This document shows, in pieces, positions 23,818 to 35,264 of a stretch of 64,000 nt of DNA (positions are counted from its first letter, which is position 1; every line of letters begins with the position of its first letter). The position numbers and the translations under genes are program-made. Under the pieces are notes generated by a model. That model was not told the DNA's origin, did no database searches, and saw nothing but the letters and a program-made list of their open reading frames with translations. Source of the stretch: Cryphonectria parasitica EP155. Taxonomy: Eukaryota > Ascomycota > Sordariomycetes > Diaporthales > Cryphonectriaceae. The stretch spans positions 2,666,001 through 2,730,000 of the forward strand of contig NW_024468912.1 in the NCBI RefSeq assembly GCF_011745365.1, in the 5' to 3' direction.

Positions 23818-24677
23818 GATTTCGTTCAACCTTGCTGTGAGAGGGTGAGGGGTCGCAAAGGCAGTAAGTCAGGGGTCGAGTTGATAAGGTGGAAGCTGAA
23901 TTGTATGCTGTTGCTCGTTTGCGGTGGTAAGGCTGGTGTGCTTGCGCAATGAAAAGTATCACCAGGGAAGCTGTCGGGCGAGGCACGTTTTCGACAAAGG
24001 CACCCGAACAAATTTGGAGGCGCGCCTCTTAGTACTGCGGTGCTAACAACTTACGCTGGTGCGGTGCTCTTCCAGCTAGTCAGTCGGGGCACTGGAGCTG
24101 ACAGACTGCGGACCAGGCAGGGGTGTTTGGGTGCTAACTGTGAAAGCGCCGTGATGAAATCTTGAGGGCGTGCAGGGACTATGTACATGGGTGCTTTGAC
24201 CCTAGCAGCGCCCCACGCCTTCTCTGGCACCTTCCGCCTCCACACTTGGTCAGGTACACAGAGCAGGCCGGGCCACTGCAGATGTGTACTGCACATGCGT
24301 AGATAGGTCATCTATCTATTGTGAACGAAACGTGCCTGAGCTCTGCAACCTTTAGATGAGGAGACCAGTGCACGCATCCACAGCCTCGAAGCTCGAAAGT
24401 CGCATGTTTTCTCCTTTCAACTTACACTGCAGAGAGTAGCAAATCATAGCTCTCATACCCAATACGTCTGGTTTGGCCTGGCCTTGATTCACCTGTCTCT
24501 CAGCCATTGTTCTCAAGCACGGCAGGGCATGTGTTTTCTCTGATCGTTCTGTGTGCATCATTCTCTGGGGAGGTCTCACCCAGGACTGTGTTTGCCCACT
24601 GTATTTTTTACCACATTCCTCTCCGGCGGCCGAAACATTTCTCTTGCATTCTCCCGCTTGACTCTTCACTTCGAGCC
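23818..24677. promoter_or_regulatory. Bidirectional promoter between RVB2 and coiled-coil gene
   Basis: 860-bp divergent region with no credible gene. The frame of the coiled-coil gene is open back to 24507 but this part reads as untranslated leader. A (GC)n alternating tract lies just left, in RVB2 intron 1 near 23766-23779. Confidence 0.45.
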
Positions 24678-26570
24678 ATGAATCGACAGCCCACGTCCCA
24701 GTCTTCTCGTCGCTCGGCTCCTCGTCGGAACTCTAGTGGTTTCTACCGCCCTGGCAGGCGCGATCGCGACCAGAATGCTGACCAACGCCACTCAACAAAT
24801 CCTGACCACGACCATGATCGCGATCATGACCCGCCAAATCAACATCAAAATACAAGCGTTTCTGAGCAGAACCGGCCTCGGCAGGATTCGCCCCAGAAGC
24901 AATGGCGTGAGCAGGCTCAGTCGAGTGCCGATTTCCAAGGCAACGAGACGGACCAGGACAAGGCGGAGCTTGCAACGCTGCACCGCCAGCTGTGCAACAC
25001 AATCGCTGACAATGTGAGGTGGACCAACAAGAAAGAGACAGAGGCCAGAGGCTTCCAGCGCAGGGAAGAGAATTTTAAGAAGCCTGGGAGCAGTCATTTT
25101 CCAGCTCTCGCCGAGTCGTTGCGTAGAGAGCAGATTCAGTTCCGACGGCAACAGGACGTTTTCGATGAGGAGATTGCCAAGACCGAGGCACTGCTTGACA
25201 AGGTCTCAGACAACTTCTGCCAACGTCTGGCCAAGGCCCAGCTTATTGACAAGAGCAAGGCCCGCCAGTACATTGAGATCGCCAAGGAGGAGCTGGCCAA
25301 CGCCGAGAAGTCAACGATAGCGCCAGAAGCTGCGGACCGGATTCAGAAGTTAGAAGAGCAGTTTGCTTCGGTCCAGGAGACACAGGACGCACAGAAACAC
25401 TGTCTGGACGAACTGCGGCAGGAGAATGAGAGGTTGCGCGCCCGTGAGGCGCTGTATGAGTCACAGGCCGGTGAGCTGGCAACTCTGAAGACGCAATGCG
25501 CACAATTGCAGCGCCAGTTCGACTCCCAGGCGGAGGCTCAGCTGTCTGCACTCGATGCGTTGAACCGAACAAAGGAGAGCTTTGCAGACGAAGTCTCCCA
25601 GCTTCGAGACCAGTTTGCCACGTTCGTGCAGCGGGTGGCTACCCAGCATACCGAAGCTACCGATTCTTTCCAGCAATATGCCTGCTCGCAGGATTCCAAA
25701 GCCGCCAAGCATGCAGCATCATGGGAGGAAAGAATGACGAAAGTGGAACGTCGAGTCGACGAGCATGGCAAACAGATTGCCAGCTTCGATATGAAAGCGC
25801 ACCACGAAGCTCTGCAGAAGTCGTTGGCCTACCCGCCCTGGACCGCCTTGGACGATCGACTCCGGCAGCTGAGTGCTGTCGATGAACAGGGCCGCCGGGG
25901 TGTGGAGGAACAGTTCGGCAAGCTGACGGATATGGTCATTGAAACTATGCGTAATTTCATCAGCAAGGCATCGACAGAGGCATCTGACCTAAAGAAGCGC
26001 GTTCAAGCCGTAGAGACACAGGCTGCGGCCCCGCCAAGGGCTCCTTTGGTTGTCGGGGCAGCATCATCCCACCCAAATAGTCCTGCTGCAGAGCCAGGAG
26101 CTATCACACAGCGTATTGAGGCTACGGAGACGGCGGTCTCGAGCCTCGAGAGTGCCAGCACCACGTTACGCAACGACCTAGAGGTGTTGCGGAAAGCTTA
26201 TGACACCAGGCTCAAGGCCAATGAGCAGATGATTCTCAACTTGGATGGGCAGTGGCAGAACATGTCCACTGTGGACATGGCGCATCTCATCATGCAACAT
26301 TTCAATAAGCTATCCGCGACCATAAACCCGGCGGAGATGAAAAGATTGTGCGATAGGCTGGCCAACCTTGAGACGTGGCGGACGGACATAACGCAGCACC
26401 GTGAGAAGGTAAAGAACTGGGCAAGAGAAACTGAAGCGAAGCGAGAAACTTTCGGAAAACGTGGTTCCGTGAACAACGACCCCTTGGAACGAACAAGAAA
26501 GCGCCAGAGAGTGGAGGATGTGAGCGGAGCAGCCACTGGCCTCGCCGCACAGCAAGCTTCTCCAGCTTGA
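24678..26570 (+). CDS. Coiled-coil protein of unknown function
   Basis: Intronless, 630 residues from the ATG at 24678 (MNRQPTSQSSRR). The first 90 residues are low complexity: Arg/Ser, then an Asp/His-rich part (PDHDHDRDHD). Residues about 95 to 480 are dominated by Glu, Gln, Lys, Ala and Leu with heptad spacing, interrupted by a short linker near residue 455 (AAPPRAPL), and point to long coiled coils. The C-terminus has a basic NLS-like RKRQR. I do not recognise an orthologue. The make-up suggests a structural or scaffold protein, perhaps nuclear; nothing in the context sharpens that. An in-frame start at 24507 is possible but adds a leader-like, cysteine-rich segment. Confidence 0.7.
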   Translation: MNRQPTSQSSRRSAPRRNSSGFYRPGRRDRDQNADQRHSTNPDHDHDRDHDPPNQHQNTSVSEQNRPRQDSPQKQWREQAQSSADFQGNETDQDKAELATLHRQLCNTIADNVRWTNKKETEARGFQRREENFKKPGSSHFPALAESLRREQIQFRRQQDVFDEEIAKTEALLDKVSDNFCQRLAKAQLIDKSKARQYIEIAKEELANAEKSTIAPEAADRIQKLEEQFASVQETQDAQKHCLDELRQENERLRAREALYESQAGELATLKTQCAQLQRQFDSQAEAQLSALDALNRTKESFADEVSQLRDQFATFVQRVATQHTEATDSFQQYACSQDSKAAKHAASWEERMTKVERRVDEHGKQIASFDMKAHHEALQKSLAYPPWTALDDRLRQLSAVDEQGRRGVEEQFGKLTDMVIETMRNFISKASTEASDLKKRVQAVETQAAAPPRAPLVVGAASSHPNSPAAEPGAITQRIEATETAVSSLESASTTLRNDLEVLRKAYDTRLKANEQMILNLDGQWQNMSTVDMAHLIMQHFNKLSATINPAEMKRLCDRLANLETWRTDITQHREKVKNWARETEAKRETFGKRGSVNNDPLERTRKRQRVEDVSGAATGLAAQQASPA

Positions 26571-27279
26571 GAAGAGCATCGGAGCCCTCCCCAACTTGTT
26601 GCTATGGGATATTGTCGTGCTACTTCTTTCCATTTGCTGATGAGGGATGATGCATACTGTATTGATGCGAGCTTTTGTCAAGATAATCTTGTCGGGGCAG
26701 GGGACAATATGTTTTGTGGTTATTGTACGGTACCCTCTGTGAGCATTTGCTTTACACGGAGTCAATTGTCAGAAACACCCTAAGAATGATAACAATGCCT
26801 ATGACACATGAAATTCAATTGCAGTTTAGCTATAAATATGACGAGGATTTCATCACACTATCTAGGTATCTTGATCAAAGCTAATGTCATCTCCACATGT
26901 GTGTCCAGCATCTCTTTTGGAGGATGTGCTTGATGTTTGGTGTGGACGAGCATGTGAAGAGAGTTGAGATAATGGGGGGCGGTTTGCAAAACTTCACCTG
27001 AAGAGGGGACCCCTGTTTGATTGTGGGATTTCTGACAGGGGTGTGGCATTTCGTCATTCACACACCTGCCTGGGCGGGCGAGCTACCGCAATCATACTAC
27101 TAAGTACACTACACCACCTAATACGAACACAACTACCTTTTGCTGCATCACTACACTTTCAACAGCTTCCGTTCTGAGTTCAACCACCACCAGCCATCAC
27201 AACTTACATACCGACAAGTACACACCGCAGGCCCTCCTCTCAACTCTCGATAAACTCTGCCCTCAAAGGAGTCGCCAAG
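26571..27279. other. Intergenic region and UFD1 leader
   Basis: 709 bp between two tandem genes. The right half (from about 27100) is C/A-rich leader of UFD1. No coding region recognised. Confidence 0.5.
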
Positions 27280-28634
27280 ATGGTACCCTCCCCCCGTCCT
27301 CCCATAAAGAAGCCGTTTCCCTTCCCTCTTGCTTGAACCCTCAGTTGTGGTGTAATGCTGATTGTTACCCTTTTACTTGAAGTTCAACCCTCGCGGACCA
27401 TACGGCATGGACCCGAACAACCCGAACGATCTCCTACACATGGCTCGAGCTGGCATGCGCGGCCCGGCCAGTAGACGCTTCGACGAGTATTACCGCTGCT
27501 ATCCCATGGTCATGGCCCCTGGTCCTGAGCGTAGTGAGCTGAACCACGGCTCCAAGATCCTACTGCCGCCATCAGCTCTGGACAAGGTTTCCAAGCTCCA
27601 CGTGCAGTGGCCGCTGCTCATGGAGCTCATCAACGGCGAGAAAGGCCGTCACTCACATGCTGGCGTGCTGGAGTTCGTAGCGGAAGAAGGCAGAGCATAC
27701 CTGCCGCAGTGGGTTGGTAGAATCCCTTAGCACCGCGGATGTGTACGCGACGGCCCCAGTGTGGATGGATGCTGATGATGTATGGGCTCTCCAGATGATG
27801 CAGACGCTCCTGCTCGACGTCGGCGATATGATCCAGATCAAGACCACCTCGCTTGAGCTGGCCCGCATGGTCAAGCTCCAGCCCCAGTCCATAAAATTCC
27901 TCGACATCAGCGACCCCAAGGCCGTCCTGGAGCGCGCCTTTCGGAACTTCGCCGCTCTCACCAAGGGTGATGTCTTCAACTTTGAGTATAACGATACTGT
28001 CTACGACGTCGCGGTTCTAGAGGTCAAGCCCGAGACGGAGAAGATGGGAGTGTGTATGATTGAGACGGATGTCTCGGTGGACTTTGCGCCCCCGGTCGGT
28101 TATGTCGAGCCTTCGCGGGCGCCAGCAAGCGGTACCAGCACCCCCAGGAGCGGCCGAGGTCTGCCAGCCGGCGGCCTGCTACACAGCCAGGGTACCATGG
28201 CGCAGGCTATCAACTACGACTCTATCGCGCCGTCCTCGGCAGCTGCGAGGGTGACCAACTTCTCGGGCGAGGGCAACCGTATTGGTTCAAAGAAGAGCAG
28301 CAAGGCCCCTACGCCGCAGCCAGCCACACCCGTTGCGGGCGTGTCGGCGAATAGTCGAGACTCCGCTGCTCCTCGCAGGCGCACCAACGGTCCCTTACCA
28401 CTGCGTCTGCCGCCCAACAAGCTGTTCCTTGGCTACGAGATCATACCCTACAAGACCAAGGAGGAGAAGCTGAAGGAGACGGAGAATGCCAAGCGACCAC
28501 ATTTTGCAGGCCAGGGACAGACGCTCAGGGGGGTGGTGAAAAAGGCGGGCGAGGCTGATGAGAAGGATGGAGCTCCTGCAAAGAAGAATCCAGATGCGGG
28601 CGGACGTCGTCTCGATGGCAAGAAGGTGGCCTGA
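27280..28634 (+). CDS. UFD1: Ubiquitin fusion degradation protein 1 (Cdc48 cofactor)
   Basis: UFD1 pairs with NPL4 to bring ubiquitylated substrates to the Cdc48/p97 ATPase in ER-associated and chromatin-associated degradation. Exons: 27280-27282 (the ATG alone), 27383-27712 and 27795-28634, for 390 residues. The first intron donor (GTACCC) is weak, but the next exon then reads straight into FNPRGPYGMDPNNPNDLL. The second intron joins RAYLPQW to MMQTLLLDVGD, a conserved double-psi barrel sequence. The N-terminal UFD1 fold ends near residue 200 (DVSVDFAPPVGYVEP). The tail has a Ser/Ala/Pro linker and a basic end. Both junctions keep phase 0. The three-base first exon is the least certain part; an alternative start further upstream cannot be excluded. 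Confidence 0.88.
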
Positions 28635-29062
28635 GCCATATGGGGGGTTGGGTCAACAAATTGCAGGCGTTCTGGTCATGTGCAGGCAACGGAGTTTGGG
28701 GGAGGCTTCCATCACACCATGGTCATCATGTATTGCTTGAGGTGCAGTTAGACGTCGATTTGAGTTCACGTTGACTGGGGGCCTTATCTGACGAGGGAAC
28801 TAACTAGCTTTCACGGGAAACTAGACTGTCTTCCGTAAACGGTCGACGCATAACCCTGAGAGAAATGATGACCTCAACGTCAATGTTGTCAAAAAAATCA
28901 AGAAGGAACCAGATCAGAATGCAAGCGCAACAACGCAAGATTCCTTCCACCAACCGCGTTGGTTTTGGTGAATAAGAGGCGGGTGGGGGGCATGGTTGCA
29001 GGTGAAAGAACCCCAATCCAATCTAGAACATAAAACCACCCCTTTTCCCTTTTCCCAAAAGC
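28635..29062. other. Convergent 3' flanks, no gene seen
   Basis: 428 bp between the convergent UFD1 gene and the first Myb-like gene. Only untranslated flank is visible. Confidence 0.5.
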
Positions 29063-30098
29063 TTAGACGCCAAAGTCGTCATCCAAGGCCTCGACCTTGG
29101 CCTGCACGTCATCAAGCTCAGCCTGCTCCTCCTCGTCCTCCTCGGCGTCGCTGGCGTTGGCGTATTTGGCCTTCTTGACAGAAGACCGGGGCGTCTTGTT
29201 GCGGGCGATGGGGTCCTTGATGTAGCCTCCCTCCGGGGAGTCGTCCTTGTCGTCCTCGGCGGCACGCTTTTTGCCGCGGGCAGAGCTGCCGGGGGTCTTG
29301 GGGGGCCGCTGTTTGCCAGGCGTCCGGGGGGGCTTCTTGGGGGTATTCTGAGCGCTGCCGGTGTCGGGGTGGCGCTCACGGAACTCCTTCAAGACGCGCT
29401 TGGTCCAGTGCTGGCCTAGAGAGGGAAAAAAAGGGGGGGGGGAAGGGGGCAGTTAGTGACTTTGCTGGAGAAACATACGAGATAGGTCCTGAGGTTGGGG
29501 AGTTTGTACGGCTAGAGTAAGGGCGTTGGAATTCCGGGGGTTGGTCAGAGGGCAATTGAAGTGGCCTCCGTTGAAGTTGTGGCATGAGAGGAGATGGATG
29601 AGGGGGGGGGGGGCGGGGGAAGGCTTTGCAGTAATAATCACATGGCACCACAAACAACAAACACCAAAAAAAGGAAACAAAAATCCAACCAGACGAGACA
29701 CGACAGATAGCACCTGCGAGGAAATTGCAAATGAAGCATAGATGATGATGATGATGATGATGATGATGGCATATAGGAACTTACTCATGGCACTCTTGGT
29801 GAAGTTGTAGCCCCAGGCATTCATGGTCTCGGTCACCTTGTCCCAATTGGCGTTCACGTTGATGCCACCACTGTTGGTGGACATCAGGATGGCGAAGGTG
29901 AGGTCCTTGATGGCCGCGTCGGTCCCTGTCGATCATCAGTACCACACGCATCATCTCTGATCATGAAGGACAACATTCAGATTGTGTAAATGGGGAGGAG
30001 GGCCTGCATGGGAAGTCGTGAGGTGCCGCCGGTCTACAAGAGGAAGGCTTGGTAGGAGGAGAGATGGGAGCCCACTTACACTTGGCGGGAGCAGACAT
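29063..30098 (-). CDS. Myb/SANT-like small DNA-binding protein (member A)
   Basis: Three exons, 30098-30080, 29925-29785 and 29415-29063, give 170 residues. Residues about 7-62 form a three-helix Myb-like domain: conserved W7, helix 1 (AAIKDLTFAILMS), helix 2 (WDKVTETMNAWG) and helix 3 (SQHWTKRVLKEF). The tail is rich in Lys, Pro and Thr (PKKPPRTPGK) and ends acidic (DDDFGV). The first intron follows W7 in phase 1. The second lies just before helix 3, also phase 1, and at 369 nt is long for this genome, holding a GAT microsatellite and a poly-G run. A role in nuclear DNA binding is inferred from family resemblance. The gene starts head-to-head with member B, 1.1 kb away. Confidence 0.8.
29741..29769. 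repeat. (GAT)n microsatellite in intron
   Basis: About nine tandem GAT units inside intron 2 of member A, close to the splice donor at 29784. Confidence 0.9.
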
Positions 30099-31214
30099 TT
30101 TGCTGATGAAGTTGGTGCTGTCACTGGTAGGAAATATGAGAATGTCGGGAGGATATCCAGGAAAAGAGAATATCAAAGGGAATAACACGAGCACAGCGAC
30201 GCAGTAGTGGCGTGGTTGATAGCTGGTGGCGGTCGTGACGCGAGGAAGCTCACAGGGCCAAGGTTCTGGTAATGGAAAGGTCGAGTGGTTGAGCACGGAG
30301 TTAAGTGAAGTGACGCGATGATTTTAAAAAGAAAGGCAAAGAAGTAGGGCCGTTTCCAGGAAAGTCGACCACGGACGAAATGTTGAGTGTGGATTGATAT
30401 CGTCTTGTCGAGGGGGTCTTGCAGAGAAAAAGTTACAGCTTCGCAATTGGTTTACTATCACGCTTTCTCTCGACTTGCTTCCCCAAGAGTGAAATCGCAC
30501 ACGCGCAGAAGACAGAACTTTTGAAATATCTTGCAACCTGCCCCTTCTTCGTATGAGCTTTGGTTTCTATCGGAGACTCCCAAGTCAACGACCCTTTCGA
30601 CACGTCTTTTACGGTTTTCTCTACCACCAGCGCAATAACGCGTCTTGGTAGCCCTCAAGTAAGGCTCAACGTCCACCTGCAACACCATCCATCGCCTTGC
30701 TGTCCAATACTCCGTTCAAGACGACATTGATACTCTCTGGCTCTGCAAAAGATTTCAAAAAAACAAAAAAAAAAAAAAAAACCAACCAGCACGCTGCTTT
30801 GGTTGCGTCTTCCAAGCTTGTCACGTACACCTCACCGCCCACTTCACCCACCAAGGCCCCCCCCCCCTCCCCAAACACCCCTCCTTCTTCAATCTCCCTC
30901 TCCCCCTCAAAGAAGTCTTCCTCTGCATCGGAGGGAAGGAGGAGGTTTGAGACCAGCCATCATTCACATAAAGTTACTTCGTGGCTAATTTTTGTTAGCA
31001 GGTTCTTCCAACTCTCCTCGACGCTCTTGCCTCGCATTTCCCAACACCACAAGCCGAATAGGAAAAAAGTAAAACTCAGCCCATTCACATCACAATTCTA
31101 AGGAAGCATACCATACAAGTATGTTTGCACAATGATCCTAACTTCGTTCTCACCTTGCTCTCAACGCCTCTTGTCGAAAGCTCCTGACCAATCTTTTCTT
31201 TCCCAGTCGCAACC
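30099..31214. promoter_or_regulatory. Head-to-head promoter region of members A and B
   Basis: 1.1 kb divergent region. It includes an A18 run at about 30764-30781 and C-rich stretches near 30868. The 134-codon open frame at 30697-31101 crosses these runs and is not credible as a gene. Confidence 0.45.
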
Positions 31215-32540
31215 ATGTCCGACAACGACGATCACCCTCAGGTCGAGTCATCGCACCAAGGCGCTGCTGATGAAGGTTCTGCCAACGGCGCGGCCAATGC
31301 TAGAGGCGGCAACACTACCAACTCTACCGACAAGACTCCCAAGAATAACAGAAAAGGTGGTATCGAGCTTACTCCTGTTGAGAGCCTACTCTTCTTCAAC
31401 ATTGTTCGCTTCAACAAAGATCCCAGCGCTGTCGACTGGAACGAGGTTGCCATTCACTCCAACTTGAAGAATGCTGGCTCTGCCAAGGTCAGTTCATGAC
31501 GACTTCCCCCCCCCCCCCCTCCTACCAAGATATCATACCGTCTTCTTGAATGGCACTCAGGACTCATATATTCCATTTCTATTATTCCCCCCCCTCCCTT
31601 GCAGGTTCGCTATCGCCAGATCCAGAAGAAATACAATTTGGAGGGTCTGACTCCCAGTGGAAAAACTGGTGGAACTAAGCGCAAGGCGCTTGGAAATACT
31701 ACCCTTTCTGCTGTGGTCGAGGACAAGAATGATGAGGATGATGATTCTACTGGCGAGACTCCTTCCAGAAAGGCCCCGCCTCGCAAGCGAGTTGCTCCCG
31801 CCAATGTAAGAACCAAGAAAGATGATGGTCAGCAGGTCAAGGAGCAGGCATCTGACGCTGGTGGCGAGACCCAGGGAGGTGGCGTCTTTACCAACAAGGA
31901 TTGCAAGATTAAGACAGAGTCCAGCAATGGTGGTGGTGCCAACCCTCTCAGCGGGGCTCACATGGTCGTAAACATGGCGCCGCCGCCGCCGCCGCAGCAG
32001 CAGCAGCAGCAGCAGCAGGACCACGTACGTGCATTCAATAACTCCCGCGGCCTGGACTTGGTCCACTACAGTATGATGCACCAACATGCCCGCCCCACGC
32101 CCCAGATGAGCCAGCAACAGTTGGCTCACCTCCAGCAACTCCAGATGCAGCAGAGGCAGCAGGAGATGCATGCTGCCTCCATGGGACAGTCGTCTCAGCA
32201 GTACTTCCAAGGCTCTCCCTTTGCTTTTCACCCTGGCTACCATATGGTCGGCGGCCACTCCAGTCGCCAACAAGCTGTCCCCACTACTCAGTATATTGGC
32301 TCCCCTCGCAGCCAGACTGCGCAAGCTGCCCAGGGCCAGGTTTTCGTCCAGACTGCTGCTGCTACTGCTTCTCGTGCTGGAGCTCCCAAGTCTGAACTGC
32401 AGGATAACGACGACCCTGCCGGCTTCTTCGGCCCTCCTACTCCAACTCTAAACCCTGGCAAGCTGAACGACTCCCCGGCTCAGGGCATGCAGGACGAGGT
32501 GGATAAGGGTGTCGTCGGTGGAGTCAAGAAGGAGGAGTAA
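31215..32540 (+). CDS. Myb/SANT-like protein with polyglutamine tail (member B)
   Basis: Two exons, 31215-31487 and 31605-32540, give 402 residues. After 50 Asn/Gly/Ala-rich residues comes the domain: helix 1 (TPVESLLFFNIVRFN), helix 2 (AVDWNEVAIHSNL) and, across the phase-0 intron, helix 3 (VRYRQIQKKYNLEG). The intron sits at the same helix-3 boundary as in other members. The tail is basic (RKAPPRKRVAP). It then has a PPPPP run next to about nine glutamines, more Gln-rich sequence, and two SUMO-type sites (IKTE and, at the very end, VKKE). Gln-rich tails often act as transcriptional activation domains; that role is inferred. The start follows a C/T-rich leader. A further intron in the long second exon cannot be excluded. 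Confidence 0.8.
31506..31519. repeat. Poly-C run in intron of member B
   Basis: A run of about fourteen C immediately after the splice donor region, with a second C-rich tract before the acceptor at 31604. Confidence 0.8.
31981..32020 (+). repeat. CCG and CAG trinucleotide repeats coding Pro and Gln runs
   Basis: Adjacent CCG and CAG repeats in frame inside member B give five prolines then about nine glutamines. Confidence 0.9.
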
Positions 32541-34385
32541 CCTCCCCAGGTTTGCATGGTGATCAACGAGGCGCTTGCGCGGATGGCTCTCCATCTTCCC
32601 GACTCAATTTTTTCTTTTTCTTTTTGCATTGCTAGATGACGGACCTTGCTACCTTTTTTCCGAACTCTGGGTCTTTTCGTAGCGGTGGGTGGGAACTGTG
32701 GCTCGATCGAAAAATTGGACTCGGTTGCATTGTCTTGGTACTTCTGAAGAATCTCTTTCCAAGTCAAAAGAAGTAAGCATCCTTGTGAACTCAATGCATG
32801 CGAGTTTCAGGGGAGGGAAAGCGGCATGGAGAGAAAGAAGCAAATATGCAGAAATCAACACAAACCATGGCCAGATCCAGTATCCTACTAATGAGTATCT
32901 TTGTGTGAATGGAGTACATGCGACGTGATACGGCGGCCAATGATGCCCAACTTGTAATCATTCGATTCTGGGGACTAAAGAAAGTGGATCAAGACAAATG
33001 AAAGAAGAGATAAACCGCTGTGGGTTGATGTCGTGATACCGGTCTGGTATCATCAAAACAATAATCAAAAGTGTAAAATGATGGTTGGAAGGCATGGGGG
33101 CCAGTACCAGCCTTTCCTTTCTCGCTATGAAACCTAGTGCTGGAAGGGGGGGGGGGGAACCGGGAGGGGACGAGTTATTCGCTCAAGAGAAAGGATAAGA
33201 AGGAAAAGCACTTTCCCTCTCTACTAGAGGAAGAAGGAAAAAACTTCATATCCTTGCTGAGCTGCTGATCTATCCAGGAGTGGAAGGAGAAAGTGATTGA
33301 GCTGTGCATTGTAACCGACAAGCGGGAGGGGGGTGACACAGTCGTAACGAGAAAAGAAAGAAAAAAGAAAAGTCGGTGTACTAATGGACAAGAAAAAGAA
33401 AAAGAGTTCTTGTCAGAAGGGACAAGAAGAGGGGGGGGGAAGAAGAAGGAGATGGGGGGGTGGAGAGGGGACAAGAGTCTGGCCAAGGGTGTTGCGCTCA
33501 GCAAGTCCCAGGAGCAGTAGAGAGGGTCCGCCCCGTAATTGAGCAGCTTAGCAGTGTTTGGATGGCAGCATAGTAACAAGAACAAGAGAAGAACCTATTT
33601 GAGAGTGCCGACTGTGCTTCAAAACTAGGACACTCAGCAATAGGTAATCAGTTACTCGTAATTACGGGCAGGAAAACCAGATGTAGCTGCGTCTATTACA
33701 TGCCAAACGGGCCGGGACTAAAAAAAAAAAGTGAAACTTTCACCGAGAGAGCAGCGTAATTGCCCTCCCGGAATTGTTCAGGTCAAAGCGCTGGCGTGGC
33801 TGGCTGGCTGGTGTGGCAGGAGGGGGAAAGGACACCTTGTCATGGCTGCCGTAGTAGCACGCCCCGAGACATTTGCATTGCACAAGGTCGACTTGTGGAG
33901 AGAAAGAGAGCGGACTCTGGCGCTAATTGGCGCAGTTGTGAAATGCTTCGTTTAGAGGACAGAAAAATCTTGTAATACAGAGAGAGCAGAGATGATGATC
34001 ATCAACGGAAAGGAGGCTGTTGATACAGTTGCATCTTTTGTGCTGTGTGACTCAAGAGTGGTGATGACTTCGTTTCCATTCGTAATAAGGACAGATCTCC
34101 TTCCAGTCAGCTCTTCGTGTCCCATTAGTATTGATGCTGCGCTTCCAGAAGCCAACAGTGATACTACTCACAAAGAAATCAACTAGTTGCGAACCAAGAA
34201 GACCCAAACAAGCTCGAGCCATTCCATCATTAGACCCCAAATACCAATGAGATTATCAAGCAGAGAATTTTTTTTTATCCTGTTTTTGTCTTTTCCCCAA
34301 CCAAGTCCCAAACAATCTGTATGTATCGAGCGTCAATAGCTACTGTATATGATGTCGCGCCAGTGCCATAGACCGGTGATTCTCT
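32541..34385. other. Convergent intergenic region
   Basis: 1.85 kb between convergent members B and C. It is rich in purine runs (G10 near 33148, AAGAAAAAG-type tracts at 33350-33450) and holds only short open frames. No gene recognised. Confidence 0.5.
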
Positions 34386-35264
34386 TCAGTGGAAGCGAGT
34401 GTCCCATTCTTCATGTTTTACCGGAATATGGGTAGTGTCTGGTGTCATCATGGCGCTTGGGACAATGCCGAACGCTTCCGAATGAGACACGTGCTGGTGT
34501 TCGCAGAACTGTGCTGTAGCGCTGAAGTTGTCTACTTCGTAGGATGGAAGGGCGAAGGGCGAATAGGATGGGCTGGGCTGCCACGAGGTTTGATCGTGGG
34601 AACAGTGACCAACGGCTGGTCCTGTGTAGTCGAATGTTGTCTCTTGATGGAGTATGTCGGCCGTTGGGTTCGTCGCGAACCCATGGGCTGGAGCGAAGAG
34701 GTCGGTGTCGCTGTTAGGGGTCATGAGTCGCTTGTGGAATTGAAGCTGCGTGTCAGCCATCGAGACAGGAGGCAGGTCGGCCGGTGTGAGGGGGCCATCG
34801 TGGCGGATGGGTTGTGGTTCCTGCTTGACAAATGTCTCTTCGTTCTTTGCCTGAAGCAATGTGTCGTTGTAAGTTTCGCAGGCACCATCGGGTGTTGTGA
34901 TCGACTCGGGTTTGATTGATTCTTGCTTCTCCTTTTTGGTCTTATTGTCTTTCTTAGGTTTTGTGACTTTGGACTTGGGGTTGCGGTTCCGTCGCTGAGG
35001 CTCGATGCCCAGGATTGATTGTCTGAAGCGAGAATACCGCATGCGAGCGGCGTGACCGTTTGTGATTTCTTGGGTGAGGATGGGGTTACGTGCGACTTTG
35101 TTCCAATCAATCTATTTATTTGTTGGGTCAGCGTCGGGAGTCCTCGGACCCCAATCATGCGTGTCAAAGTTTTGCACCCCGGAATTGCTTACATCCTTCA
35201 GGCACTTCTGCTGCAGGATGGCGAACAGAAAACGAGCCATAGTATTATCGTTGGAAGGAGACAT
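34386..35264 (-). CDS. Myb/SANT-like protein (member C)
   Basis: Two exons, 35264-35193 and 35111-34386, give 265 residues. The domain fills residues 9-60: helix 1 (ARFLFAILQQKCLKD), helix 2 (IDWNKVARNP) and helix 3 (HAARMRYSRFRQSILG). The phase-0 intron falls between helix 1 and helix 2, not before helix 3. A very basic segment follows (RRNRNPKSKV, KKDNKTKKEK). The acidic/polar tail carries SUMO-type motifs IKPE, VKQE and VKHE. This subtype is common in filamentous ascomycetes and is usually annotated as a Myb-like DNA-binding protein. It starts head-to-head with member D, 2.5 kb away. Confidence 0.83.

Noticed and set aside
24507..24677. Upstream in-frame start of the coiled-coil gene
   Set aside because: The added stretch is Cys/Phe-rich and unlike the rest; C/T-rich DNA here fits a leader.
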